Of a stretch of 64,000 nucleotides of DNA, positions 23,044-34,146 are shown piece by piece. Within the stretch, counting starts at the first letter, position 1. Each line of letters starts with the position of its first letter. The stretch is from Pseudisothecium myosuroides (taxonomy: Eukaryota > Streptophyta > Bryopsida > Hypnales > Lembophyllaceae), in the NCBI GenBank assembly GCA_951799445.1, contig OX637290.1, positions 2,854,501 through 2,918,500 on the forward strand. The letters are read 5' to 3'. Position numbers and translations under genes: made by a program. Below the pieces are notes generated by a model, which had not been told where the DNA came from, ran no database searches, and was given only the letters and a program-made list of their open reading frames with translations.

Positions 23044-24787
23044 TTAACCCCTGTAGTTCCAAGGCTTTTTTCCACCAAATTCCACTTAAAATTACCATTT
23101 TCTATTGCAAAGTGCAAAAACCTTTAGAAATTGTTCTTTCTTTGCTTATCTAATTGTAGGATCTTACACTAGACTAGTACAAGAATGTGTAAAAGATTTT
23201 GAAAGCGTGGATTGCAAAATTTATGCGTTTGGAAGTGAAGAAAACCGGGGGGTTGCACCTTACTTGATTAGATTTTAAGGCATAGAATATTCTTAGTTTA
23301 ACCCCTAAAGGACCAGCTTGCTATTTTTAGCAACACAACGATTTTGGACAGGTACGTGTGACTAGAGATTTTCATATTTTAAGCTGAAATTTTAATAGAA
23401 GGTGGGGACGAGGAATATCTTTCATGTGCACTAAATTTCATGACATTTTGAAATAGGAGTCAAAAGTTATGACCTAATATGTTATTTTTTTCACCGGGCG
23501 GGCAATCCGGGCAGATCTGAAAAAATCACTTTTTTCAAAAATAAAAATTTGAAATTGGTTTTCTAGAGTTATATATATGTGGAAAGCTTTAAATCATTCC
23601 ATTTCAACCAATGAGTAAAAAGTTATGAGGTTTTTTAGTTTGTGGGCAATTGTGGATTCTCTACTCTGAAATAAACTTTGAAGTTGTTTATTTAACTCAA
23701 TTTTTAATATTTTTTGAAAAAAAATAAATCATAGGATTTAGGTTGTTTATTACAACATTACAACCATTGGAATTGACATTTTTCAATTCCATAATTAAAT
23801 TCTTAACAATTTAGTACTTGTTTAGGAAAAATAATTCAAAGAAGCACCACGATTTTGGACATTTTTTCATACAAATGTGACCTTGTGAAGTGCAGCTGCC
23901 TTGTTTTTTGCAGGAACAAAAAAGGATTTTTGCCAATTCAAATGCTAATATCTTCCAATCTACATGGTGGAAAATTCTGAATTTTTTTTCACATCTTCTA
24001 AAACTAGTCTACCATAAGATCCTACGGCTACATGTGTCAAAAAAGTTTTTTTTTCAAAAATTTGGTACTTGTACTAAAAATGGCAATTTTTGAGTGTTTT
24101 CGGTGAAAACATAGTCATAGAACTTTAGGGGTTAAAAATTTTGAATTGAAAAAATTTATATTGAATAATTGAGCTAAAAATCTTACTAGATAAAACAATT
24201 TAAAAAAACACATTAAACTAAATTTTTATTCTTTAAAAAATTATTAAGTAGAAGTAGATACAAGATTGAAAGAAAAACTAAATTGTTAATAGGTTTAAGA
24301 TGGAATTGAAATACCATAATTTCAATAGTGAGATTTTTCTAGGGCAAGCAAATTAAACCTTGCTGAACTTCTTTTTTGAAAAATTGTGAAAATTGAATTC
24401 AAAAATGAATCCTATAAGATGTTTTTTCAAAAGGATGCTTAGATTGCCCAAAAAACAAGATTATTGTCCATGACCTTCTCATCATTAATCCAAATATAAT
24501 TAATCAAATCTTTCCATGTAGACAAAAATACTTTTTATCAAAAAATTTGAAAATTTTATTTTTTGTGATTTTTTTGGTGCTACTGCAAAAACTTCATTTT
24601 GGGCATAAGGTGGCATAACTTTTACTCCTGGGCATTGATTAAAAGAAAGAGCTATATTTCCACAAAGACAATGTGCTTTCCTGTCTTCCAAAAAGATTCA
24701 AAAAATTACAAAAATAATTGAGACTGTAAGAGCTTATCAAACATCCATTTCAACCTACTGGAAAACAATGGGACTTTAGGGCTTTAA
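23044..24787. mobile_element. TTAA-flanked element, copy B (outer), interrupted
   Basis: The left end TTAACCCCTGTAG-TTCCAAGGC and right end GGGACTTTAGGGCTTTAA are eroded versions of copy A's ends. The body follows copy A (ACTAGTACAAGAATGTG, CCATTT-CAACC near the right end). A second TTAA element occupies 23298-24135, splitting it. A TTAA is present at both outer borders, with one inserted base at the right end. Confidence 0.65.
23298..24135. mobile_element. TTAA-flanked element nested inside copy B (838 bp)
   Basis: Both ends read TTAACCCCTAAAG, a perfect 13-bp inverted pair including TTAA. Closing the gap restores TTAGTTTAAAAATTTTGAA, matching the uninterrupted relative at about 31018 (TTAACTTAAAATTTTTGC). 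Insertion therefore duplicated TTAA exactly. The interior belongs to a different subfamily, shared in reverse with 62912-63839 (AGCACCACGATTTTGGACATTTTT). No coding frame. Confidence 0.8.
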
Positions 24788-25104
24788 AAAAAATGTGTTT
24801 TTGACTGTTTTTTGTCTATTTTCTATATAATTTCATATTCAACTAGAGCTACGTTGCTCTCCGCGCTACCAGTGATGTCCTTTTGAAGATTGAAAATTTT
24901 AGGGGGCCTATTTTTGGCTTGGTAGACCTTGGTGTCTGAATTCTAAAATGTAGCCCTCATACAAATGCAAGAATCACAAAAGAGCAGCCATCGAGATTGG
25001 CCTTTAGAAACAAATGAACCTCTGACTCATCATTGATGCACTTCCATACGTGCATTCTTGTCATCAAATTTGGAATACATTTTTGTCATGGTTGCAATTG
25101 AAGA

Positions 25105-25325
25105 CACTACAAGAGAAAGGGGTGTTTTAAGTGAGTTTTTAAGTATAGTCCTAGACATAAGATTTTAAGTAATGACCTTTAAGGAGATTTTCAGCAAAAT
25201 TTTACTTAAAATGCATGTGTTCTAAGTAATATTTTGCTGAAAATCTCCTTAAAGGTCATTACTTAAAATCTTATATTTAGGACTATACTTAAGACTCACT
25301 TAAAATACCCCTTTCTCTTGTAGTG
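25105..25325. mobile_element. CACTA-type miniature foldback element, 221 bp, target duplication AGA
   Basis: It starts CACTACAAGAGAAAGGGG and ends CCCCTTTCTCTTGTAGTG, flanked by AGA at 25102-25104 and 25326-25328. The whole element folds back on itself: AAGTATAGTCCTA and TAGGACTATACTT, AATGACCTTTAAGGAG and CTCCTTAAAGGTCATT. Such near-complete hairpins can feed small-RNA production when transcribed. No protein is encoded. Confidence 0.9.
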
Positions 25326-25549
25326 AGACAATAGGCAAGAACAATATTTAGAAAGATTTGCATGAGCAAAGGATTTATGGTTTCAAAATGATTGATATTC
25401 TCATGTGTGATTAGTCCGTGATTATTTAAATTCTAATAAATAAAAAAATTACAAGAAAAATCTATAAATATAAATATATTTAGGCCTACAATAACTCTTC
25501 AACTTATAAAAGCAAAAATTATATTTTTATTATATTTCTTATATTTATA

Positions 25550-25990
25550 TTAACCCCTAAAGGATCATTGTCCCTCACTTCAAGGGACAAATTGAATTTT
25601 GGGTAGATTGAAATTTCGAGTAGGTACCTATGGTTTCAATTTTTGTTATGATTTTTTGAAACTTTTTTTGAAGATAGAAAAATTAATTAGTTTCATAGGA
25701 ACATAATTTTTTTTCCAATTGGTGCCTAGGAACAAAAGTTATGCCCAAATTAGCTCAAAACAAGGGAGACTGAGCAACAAAAAAAATTCAAAAATTTGAT
25801 TTTTGTTTTCATAGATTATATTTTTGTCTATATAAAAAATCTCTAATTCATTTCATTTCAATAAGTGTTGTGAAGATTATAGACAATCAAACACTGAATT
25901 AGACATTTTTGCACTTGGAGGGTGCGACATTGCACTTGGCTTGTACGCCAGTCAAAATGGTCAATTTCAAATGTTGGGGGGGATAAAGAT
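25550..25990. repeat. Left end of a TTAA-family element, right end unclear
   Basis: TTAACCCCTAAAGGATC at 25550 matches the family terminus. The body contains the piece AACACTGAATTAGACATTTTTGCACTTGG. That junction motif recurs near 53950 (inverted), and its first part also recurs near 35055. No matching right terminus was found before the open frame at 26199. Confidence 0.45.
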
Positions 25991-26198
25991 AATGAAAATC
26001 ATTGTTTTGTCTTTGTAGAAAAAAGTGCTCAGTGCATATTCGTAAAATACTGCTTACTTTAGAATTACTTCAAGAAAACCTTGTACACTTTTCACTCAAC
26101 ACTCATTTACAGGCATGTTACTCTAAACTCAACACTAAAGTAGATATAAATGCCTGCAACTAGAAGGTCAGAAGCACACTACATAATATGGTATTTCA

Positions 26199-29100
26199 CT
26201 AATACACATTCAAATCACTCTGCAAACGTTCGTCGTCTAAGTCCTCCATCTGCCTTGCCAAATACTCTACAAGATGCGGTTTAGCCTCGAGCGGAATGAT
26301 CACTGTCTCCTCTGTTTCCACACCACGCACGGTAACGTTTGAACGTATGATGTGACCACCTCTCCCTCGACGAGGGACATCCATCCAAGAATATATAGCA
26401 ACTTCCTTCTCAATCCAATCCAAAACCTCACCGGATGGTTCCCATGTAGATTCCATGCAGTTCACGTACCTCTCTCTGCTGTTATCTGCTTCCTCCTCTG
26501 CTCCAAGTCTCATAGTAGGCCTATACCATAGGATCTTCATCTTGGAGGCCCACGTTCCCCGTCCAAATTCTAGCACCTTCCCGATGAAAAAAGGTACCCC
26601 TTCCCTCACTTGCCTCAGCTCTACTGTAAGAGCTACATATTGGCCTATAACGATGTCGTTCATTGCATTGAATGGGGGAAAAGGATCTTCATTCGCATCT
26701 CGTACTACTTCCGGTAAAACTTCATTTCTTCTGCTTCTAATAGGCCCTCCAGTCACTCTCCGTGATGCTTCCTGTGTGGGTCTTCCTCTGCGGGGTCCAA
26801 AATAACCCCTCCTTTCTGGATTTGGCATTGTCGCCATAATCATGTCAACGGCTGCATTCCCCGTTTCGGTCCCATTTGCATCGGTTGTTCCGCTTGAAAT
26901 TGCACATGCTTCCTCCACATTCGAAATAGTATCACCATTCCCGTTCTGGTTCAAGACATCGCTTGGCCAAAATGATAAATCACGGAAGCCTTCTCTACTC
27001 TGTTGTGGGAAATCCTCCAAATACTCCTTGAATTGGTTTGTTTCGTCCACAACTTCCATGATCCTGATTCGGTTGTTGTGGCCTCTCAATAACATCTTCT
27101 CCTTATATGCAATGAACTCGTCCAGTGCTTTCAATTCTCTTTGATCGGCTGCAAACACCTCTGCAAGGTCCGGTTTCTCTGCTGTGCTCGGTAGTGAGTT
27201 CAAACACGAATGTCCACCTGCTGGGCCCCATGCATCTGAGCAAAAATGTTTGTGCTGCACACGTATCGAGCCATTCTCCATGTAAAACCTCATGTGGTGC
27301 GGGAATGTTATGCCCGTCAATTGCTCTCCCCCTCGTAGCAAGTGAGGTGTGATAAAGGCCTTCCAATCACGAATATGCTCAAGCTTGCGAGCACTCACAA
27401 AAGCCTCGGTATACGACGTCCCTTTCTCCACTAGTTTCAACATTTCTTCCAGTGTATCTATATCTTTCCTCTTCAGTACATTGGAAATCACACTGAATCT
27501 CTGATCGATGTCCTCATGGGTGTGGCCCACTATGAGAAAACAAAGTTGCACTTCCTTGAAGAAACCCAACCCAACTAGTGCAGCGCACATGCCAAACATG
27601 TAAATGTTCTTGTTTTCTCTCGTGGTGTTATCCGCTTGAATCCTCAACGTCGGTGGCAACGACCCCTTCCTTCGCTTCACGTCGCATATAACGTTCATCA
27701 CTGATGTTATGACTTGATTGCTATCATGCTTGTGGTGAGCATCTATCCACACGTCTGCATACAAGCCGATTCCATGCACAAGTATTCCACACAGATGAGT
27801 CTTCACGAATCGAGATTCGATGTTCTTCACAGTCTGCCTCATCTTCGGTATCATGGTCGTATTCTGATCCATACCATCCACAATCAAACACATAAAAAAG
27901 TCTGGAGTGATCATCGCGGATCTCTTGAACAACCAATAATCTCGCCTCTCCTCCATCTGATATCGGATGTGCAGCATGTACAACTCTTTTATCTTCACCT
28001 TCGCTACTGCATTCGTCGTGGACTCCATCCCACACTTATACTCCCAACAGTGATAGCACTTGGAGAATCTAGAGAACGGTGGGATTTGCACATGCGGAAA
28101 CTCCTTCCGCCAAAGTCGATGGAACGAGCTGATCGACAATTCCGACCCATCCACTAGTTTCTTCACTTCTTCATTCACATACCGAAAAACATCCAACTTG
28201 CTTGTGTTCATTGGCAACAGAATCAGTGGTAACACCGCATTGTCCATTTTCCTGCGTACCGATCGGTGGGGTTGCTGACACCCAGCTTCATTCACAAAAA
28301 CGTCAAGGCTTTCCCTAGCTGCTGACATTTTTGCACTTTCCCTCCCCTGACACGTGTTTCCATGAACGGCTGCCACTCTGCCGTACACAACATGTGCCGT
28401 CTTCAACTGCTTCAAACGCCTCTGCGAATAACCCAACGCCGCGGCGTAACATGCATTGCAAACGACAATGCCATCTAATTTCGTCACGTACTTGTTTCTT
28501 GTCGGCCCCTCTGTGCGAGTATAGAAGGCATTCAGCATTTGCATTATCCAAGTACCCCGCGCTTCATACTTCTGCCCCCAGGCCATGTACCGTTGATCCA
28601 ATACATATTTCGCATCTATATCACGCAGACAATTTCGTTTGCATGCTCCTTTCTCCTTTACGTACAAAACACTTTCGAGAGTAACTTTTTGACTTGTTGC
28701 CTCCCCCCTCTCTCTTGGACTTCTCACCCTGGCCCTCCGATTTGCCATGGAGTACCTCCTCCTTTGTGTAAGCTCCGGTTGTCTTTCTACTCTTGTAAAA
28801 TCCGCAGTGCTGTCTTCAGAGCCTTGTGTCATAGGAGAACTTCTCTCAGGTGTGCTTCTTGCACCATGACTTGGCGGTGTAAATTCAGAAGTGCTCGGGT
28901 TTTCCTCCAAGTCATGAAAATCAAACTCAGGTGTTGCGACTAGAGGAAAAGAGAAATTTTGTCCCTCCCTTGAAGTCGAAGTTGTTGTTCTCACTTCTGA
29001 AGGAAGCGGCCAACGAATCGAAGCACGTGGCCACCGTATGACCTTTCCTACACAATCTCCCAGACACTTTCCTACCAATTCACCAATCCATTCCGTTTCA

Positions 29101-29408
29101 TGCACAGCATGTGTAACACAAACCGCAATCTCAAAAGGGCGTAATTTCACTCGGTGAAGTTCATCACCACATGTGAAGCTCGTATCTACCATGCCCACTC
29201 CCACAACACGATCGTCATCCCTAAGAAGTTTCACCATGCCATTAGTAGCCAAGGACTGTCCAACCACAGGCGGTACATCTTCTTCTTGGAAAAGTCTCCC
29301 ACGAACTACACGCGCTAATCTCTCCCCTACGCTCCTTCGCTCAGTGGCAACCACCGTTGTGCCTACCGCATTGAATACCACTGGACTTCCAAATGCTTCT
29401 GCTGCCAT
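26199..29408 (-). CDS. Large transposase-like protein of an uncharacterised eukaryotic family (DUF7869-like), 1069 aa
   Basis: This is a single uninterrupted frame. The middle carries VDGMDQNTT (about 510-518), IQADNTTRENKN (590-601) and VGHTHEDIDQRFS (627-639). Spaced acidic residues D511/D514, D593 and E632/D633/D635 sit in a beta-rich context, like a DDE or RNase-H fold nuclease. Upstream lie cysteine pairs (C256/C260, C317/C320) and a possible zinc site C451-H453-C454-C459. I recall this GHTHEDID signature from a widespread family annotated only as DUF7869, found in multicopy in bryophytes, oomycetes and animals. The nuclease role is inference. The N-terminal 240 residues are low-complexity and basic near 215-235. 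The frame stays open about 19 codons upstream of this ATG, so the start could be earlier or spliced. It may be an old mobile-element gene; no flanking inverted repeats or target duplication were found. Confidence 0.75.
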   Translation of the reverse strand: MAAEAFGSPVVFNAVGTTVVATERRSVGERLARVVRGRLFQEEDVPPVVGQSLATNGMVKLLRDDDRVVGVGMVDTSFTCGDELHRVKLRPFEIAVCVTHAVHETEWIGELVGKCLGDCVGKVIRWPRASIRWPLPSEVRTTTSTSREGQNFSFPLVATPEFDFHDLEENPSTSEFTPPSHGARSTPERSSPMTQGSEDSTADFTRVERQPELTQRRRYSMANRRARVRSPRERGEATSQKVTLESVLYVKEKGACKRNCLRDIDAKYVLDQRYMAWGQKYEARGTWIMQMLNAFYTRTEGPTRNKYVTKLDGIVVCNACYAAALGYSQRRLKQLKTAHVVYGRVAAVHGNTCQGRESAKMSAARESLDVFVNEAGCQQPHRSVRRKMDNAVLPLILLPMNTSKLDVFRYVNEEVKKLVDGSELSISSFHRLWRKEFPHVQIPPFSRFSKCYHCWEYKCGMESTTNAVAKVKIKELYMLHIRYQMEERRDYWLFKRSAMITPDFFMCLIVDGMDQNTTMIPKMRQTVKNIESRFVKTHLCGILVHGIGLYADVWIDAHHKHDSNQVITSVMNVICDVKRRKGSLPPTLRIQADNTTRENKNIYMFGMCAALVGLGFFKEVQLCFLIVGHTHEDIDQRFSVISNVLKRKDIDTLEEMLKLVEKGTSYTEAFVSARKLEHIRDWKAFITPHLLRGGEQLTGITFPHHMRFYMENGSIRVQHKHFCSDAWGPAGGHSCLNSLPSTAEKPDLAEVFAADQRELKALDEFIAYKEKMLLRGHNNRIRIMEVVDETNQFKEYLEDFPQQSREGFRDLSFWPSDVLNQNGNGDTISNVEEACAISSGTTDANGTETGNAAVDMIMATMPNPERRGYFGPRRGRPTQEASRRVTGGPIRSRRNEVLPEVVRDANEDPFPPFNAMNDIVIGQYVALTVELRQVREGVPFFIGKVLEFGRGTWASKMKILWYRPTMRLGAEEEADNSRERYVNCMESTWEPSGEVLDWIEKEVAIYSWMDVPRRGRGGHIIRSNVTVRGVETEETVIIPLEAKPHLVEYLARQMEDLDDERLQSDLNVY

Positions 29409-29499
29409 ACCTTGTGTCGGTGGTGGACAATACTCACGTACTTGGTAAAGAACTCTGGAGTGTCACCGTCTTCGCAGACCACTGCCTTCACTGTAACTC

Positions 29500-30760
29500 C
29501 ATTGAAAGAAAAAATATTAAAGAAATGCTCTACCATCTTCCAAAGAACTAGAAACAACCCCAAAGAAATAATAAATCTAAATGCCCGAATAACAAACATT
29601 ACAAAATCACACACATTTCAGTTGTGTTCTTCATCCATTCGTTTGCGTCAACACAATTTTCTACATATAATAGTGACAAACAATTTGAACAACCAATGCA
29701 TGTCATATCTACTACTTTCAATGTACAGTACAAAGCCTAGTCAACCTAACTATTTTCAATGTCCACTTTGTTCACCTTCTAAACACAAATAATCTATATA
29801 TGGAGGACTACATTGATTTTGTACCCTATGAATTACTAATGACCTTTTCAGAATGCACACTCTTTGTACTAATGCACTTGTACTTTCAACTACAAAAATC
29901 ATTCATTTCATTGGAATCCTTATACATTGCCCACTTCGCTATAAATATGCAAAGAAAACAATCATGTTTTAATTTTTGAAACATGCATGACAAAACTCTA
30001 AACATTTGACATGAATGTAATGAAGGGGGAATAGATTGATTTTTTCTTCACATTCTCAAGTCTATTTATCAATGTAAAAAACAATGAAATTAGCAATAGT
30101 AACACAAAAATTATAAGTTAAGAGGATTCACAACCTCATAATCTAATTAGGCAACATGGAAAAATTTGCTCAACGTCAAAAATATCATTATTGATTTGAA
30201 TAAATGTAAACAAATGATAATTCTTTTTCTATCCCTATAGGACAATAAGCTCCCATGGAGCTTTTTGAAGGCTCACACAGGTTCATACTAAGTCATTTTT
30301 AAATGGATGAAAGTAAAACTTGTACCAAAGACATAAGCTTGCATTACCTTATTGGAAATATAGTTATTTTTCTGATCACGTATCCAAAACAAAACTACAG
30401 GGACAACTACAACAATGTGCTAATAGAGAGAGGTGCACAAAGTTCCGCAACATTAGTTTCTTTTATTTCTATTAAATTAGAGCACCTACATCTTGCAATC
30501 TATCAGGCTAACAAAATTATAATTTATTCCTTATAATACTATAGAAAATAACATGAAGTTCAAAATGAATCTATTTTCATCCTCTATTTTAATTCAATGC
30601 ACTAAATATGGAGATTTTATAATACATTTATAACCAGTATAACAAATTGAAGTGTTACTTCTTGATTTTGTTTGGACTCAACACTCTTCATTTCAAATAC
30701 TTAAATATAAAAAATATTCTATAACACGCAATTAATGATAATAGGAACTCTCATTTGACC
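29500..30760. other. AT-rich intergenic DNA upstream of the transposase-like gene
   Basis: No gene or RNA is recognised. It may hold the promoter or leader of the minus-strand gene, but no motif decides this. Confidence 0.4.
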
Positions 30761-31944
30761 TTAACCACTAAAGCCCCAAGGCCATTTTTCCATCAAAAAC
30801 CACTCAACACTGCCATTTCTATAGCTAAGAGCAAAAAAAAAATTTAATGCTTTTTTTGTATATTTAACCGTACGATCTTGTAATACACTAGAGTAAGATT
30901 GTGTGGAAGAAATTTCAGAAACTTTGACCGTGTACATTGCAAGATATTTGCAATTAAAGTGAAGAAAACAAGTTTTTTGGCACCTTGCTCAACTACGTTT
31001 TTTGGCTTCAAACCTTCTTAACTTAAAATTTTTGCTCTAATGATTTTGAATTTCTAATTTCATATGATGAAGAATTGAGTTCAGAATCTAGGAAAAACAA
31101 TTCAACAAACACACACTTAGTTCTCTCTCATTACAAAATTGTTAAATAGAAATAGGTTCAAGATTGAAGGAAAAATTAAATCATTAATAGCTCTAACATA
31201 GAGTTGAAATAGACGAATCTGAACGGTGAGATTGTTCTAGCAATAAATCTTAACCTTGTGAAATTTTTTTTTTAACATTGTCAAATTTGGGTATGAATCC
31301 TACAAGTCATTTTTTCAAGAAGATTATGACCATATTTGTTATATTGAGACTTTTTGCAGATTCTGAGACAGAACGCTAGTTATTGTAAATTCATTTTGAA
31401 AAATATTAATTGAAACCAAAAATAAATAATTGTAAAATAGTGATTCTAAAATAAAATTCTAAAAGTTGATATTGTTAACTATTTATAAAAAAATACTAAT
31501 AAAGAGATGAAGTGGTTTATCTTTGAGTCAAACGTAAAAATGAGATTGTGAAAAGTCTCAATATAACAAATTTGGCCTTCAGATGCTCTATTTGCCCCAA
31601 TAATAAGAATGTCCATAACTTTTGCATAACAAATCGAAATCGAATGAATCAGAGCTTCCCATGTAGATAAAAATAAACTCGATACGAAACAAATTCTTAA
31701 AAATTTTAATTTAAAGTTTTTGTGAGTTTTTTTTTTTTTTTTCCACCGAACTGAAATCTAGGATTTCTGTGCCATAACGTTTGCTCCCGGGCACCGATTG
31801 AAATAAAAATTACATTTTCGGAGAGCTAATGTGATGCTCTATCTTCACAAAAAAATTCAAAAAATTTTGACAAATATTGAGACCGTAAGAGCCTATCCAA
31901 AATCCATTTTGTCCCCCAAGGGGACAACGCGACTTTAGGTGTTC
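30761..31944. mobile_element. TTAA-family element, copy C, carrying an inserted miniature element
   Basis: The left end TTAACCACTAAAGCCCC and right end CGACTTTAGGTGTTCA are eroded family termini, with TTCA in place of the right TTAA. The body matches copy A closely: CCATTTTTCCATCAAAAACC, AATTTCAGAAACTTTGACC, TCCATTTTGTCCCC. A 250-bp element interrupts it near 31328. Confidence 0.65.
31328..31577. mobile_element. Small inverted-repeat element inside copy C, 250 bp
   Basis: GACCATATTTGTTATATTGAGAC at the left is mirrored by GTCTCAATATAACAAATTTGGCC at the right (about 24 bp, two mismatches). The host element's GAAGAT-CTCTAATTGCC segment is split around it, confirming insertion. A target duplication could not be read with confidence. 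Confidence 0.7.
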
Positions 31945-32019
31945 AATGAAAACCTAGGTATCAAAGTTTCATACAACAAATTCAATGCAACCTTCAGCTA
32001 TAATTATAACGTTGTTATA

Positions 32020-33245
32020 TTAACCCTTGAAGTTCCAAGGCCATTTTTCTATCAGAAACCACTCAAAATTGTCATTTCTACTACATTCACCTATGAAAGC
32101 AGAAACAATGTTTTTTTAAAATCTGACCATAGTACCTTGTACTTCACTGGTCTGAGATCATGTGGTAAAAATTTCATCAGATTTGACTGCACGGATTGGA
32201 ATGTATTAGCATTCACAGTCGGATAAATTTTTTATTTCTAGAGAATGCTTAGGTTGCCCAAAAAACAAGATTGTCCATAACTTTTTCATCATTACACCAA
32301 ATAGATTGAATCAAAGTTTGACATGTGGACAAAATTATAATATTTAAGGAAAAAAAATTTAAATTCGTTTTTTTGACTTTTTCTGAAAAAATGTGGGCTA
32401 CCCACCGACCTCCATTTTTTTCTTTTCCTGAAATAACTTTTGCTTACAAGCACCAATTGAAATTAAAATTATATTTGCAATAAGCTTATGTATTTTCCTA
32501 GTTTATCAAAAAAATTTAGAAGATTATGATGAAAATTGAGACTGTATGAAGAAAAGAAAAGACAAATCAACGGAACTGACGGAAGGAGCAAAAGAAAAGA
32601 AAAATTCTTCTTTGCATTTATAAACATATGATCTTATACTAGACTAGTTGAAGAATGTGTGGAAGAAATTTCAAAAACTTTGACCACATACATTGCAAGA
32701 TACATGCTTCTCAAGTGAAGGAATCAAGTTTTTTGGCACCTTCCACAACTACATTTTTTGACTTTGAACGTTTTTCACTTAAATTTATAGCTCTAATGAT
32801 TTTGAATTTCTAATTTTATATCATGAAGAATTCAGTTAAGTTTATTTATTTTTTATCCGAAAAATAAATACTTTGTTTTCAATCATCAAAAAATTGTTAA
32901 TTAGAAGTACGTTCAAGATTGAAGAAAAAATTAAATCATTAATAGCTCCAAAATCAAATTGAAATATACTAATCTCAACAGTTGCATTGTTCTAGCAAGA
33001 AACGTTAACCTTCTATATATTTGTTTTCAAAAATTTCTCAAAATTAAGTTCAGAAATGAATTGTAGAAGTCAATTTTTGAAGAAGATGCTCTAATTGCAG
33101 TTAAAAATATGATTGTCCATAACTTCTGAATAAAACATCCAAATGTAATGAATCAAAGCTTTCCATGTAGATAAACATAAAATCTATTTAAAATTAATTT
33201 CTAAAATTCATAATTTAAAGTTTTGCGAGAGGTTTTTTTTCTGCC
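32020..33245. repeat. Two rearranged fragments of the TTAA family (copy D)
   Basis: The left terminus TTAACCCTTGAAGTTCC at 32020 and body motifs continue to about 32560. A second partial copy lacking its left end then runs from about 32620 (ATCTTATACTAGACTAG, GTGTGGAAGAAATTTC) to about 33245. No intact right terminus was found. Confidence 0.55.
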
Positions 33246-33888
33246 CACATAACTAAAATTTACGCATTTCTCTACTTTATTGCATGAAGTGTTCAGAATG
33301 CGTAAAATCCTCACCGTCTGTGTTCAAGGAAGAAGAAAAGTGTAGAAATGATTTTTTAAAATTCTGTAATGTAGCATTCCAATCATTTTTAGACTTTCGG
33401 TTGAACTTCTTCTTTTAAAACTTTTAGTTTATGCCAAAAAACCAAGAGCTTTACTATATGTACTAATATCTACAACACTTCATAAGGTTTACCTTAAAGC
33501 TTAAATAAACAAATGCAATTGGATTCATTACGTAGTCTATTTTCATAATCAATTGTTTCTTAAACAAAAATGAAAAATTGAAAACTAGCAACTCCCAAAA
33601 GAAGGTAAAGAAGTTTTAGAAATTTGACTTTCTGGTTATCAAGGACTTAGATTATAGAATCTTTCACTTCATTTGACTCAATTATGAGACGAGGATATCG
33701 TTCAAGCATGTGATGTCCATGATGAAGTTATTAATTTACATAACATTCATGACTTAATTCCAACGGTTGAATCTTGTTAATTTAGTGTTCCTACAAATAA
33801 TACATTATAATGTCAATCAAATGACAACAAGGATAAAAAATTGTACAAATTCACATAAAATTAATGACATATCATAACATTGTTTACC

Positions 33889-33996
33889 TTTGACTGGGGG
33901 GCCTTTTTCTGCTTCCCTACTTTCAGGAGCCCAACAGTGATAAGCTTAATGTGCCCAGCCAATGATGTCGAAAGTTCTTGACAGCCCGTGACTGTT
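33889..33996 (-). other. Exon-like open segment in a GC-richer island
   Basis: On the minus strand GCGCAG precedes and GTAAAC follows an open stretch encoding TTVTGCQELSTSLAGHIKLI followed by TVGLLKVGKQKKAPQSK. Base composition is clearly different from the AT-rich repeats around it. I do not recognise the protein and cannot find companion exons. It may be a captured gene fragment. Confidence 0.3.
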
Positions 33997-34146
33997 GTCC
34001 TGCGCAAAGCCAATGAAATCTCATTGCATTATAACTTAATTCTCCCTCCACGTATCTCGGGGAGGGGGGTAATACGTCCACTTGGGAGGAGGCAACTCCA
34101 CCAGGTAAGCAATGTTATAAATTTCAATGGTTGAATCTTTTTTAAT

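Noticed and set aside
26455..28943. Several plus-strand frames of 70-147 codons opposite the transposase-like gene
   Set aside because: They are shadows of the long minus-strand frame, rich in Ser/Pro/His as expected from antisense reading.
29411..29614. Exon ending TPEFFTKY at a GTGAGT donor just upstream of the transposase-like ATG
   Set aside because: The implied intron would be only about 27 bp, too short for plant splicing, and the frame differs from the main one.
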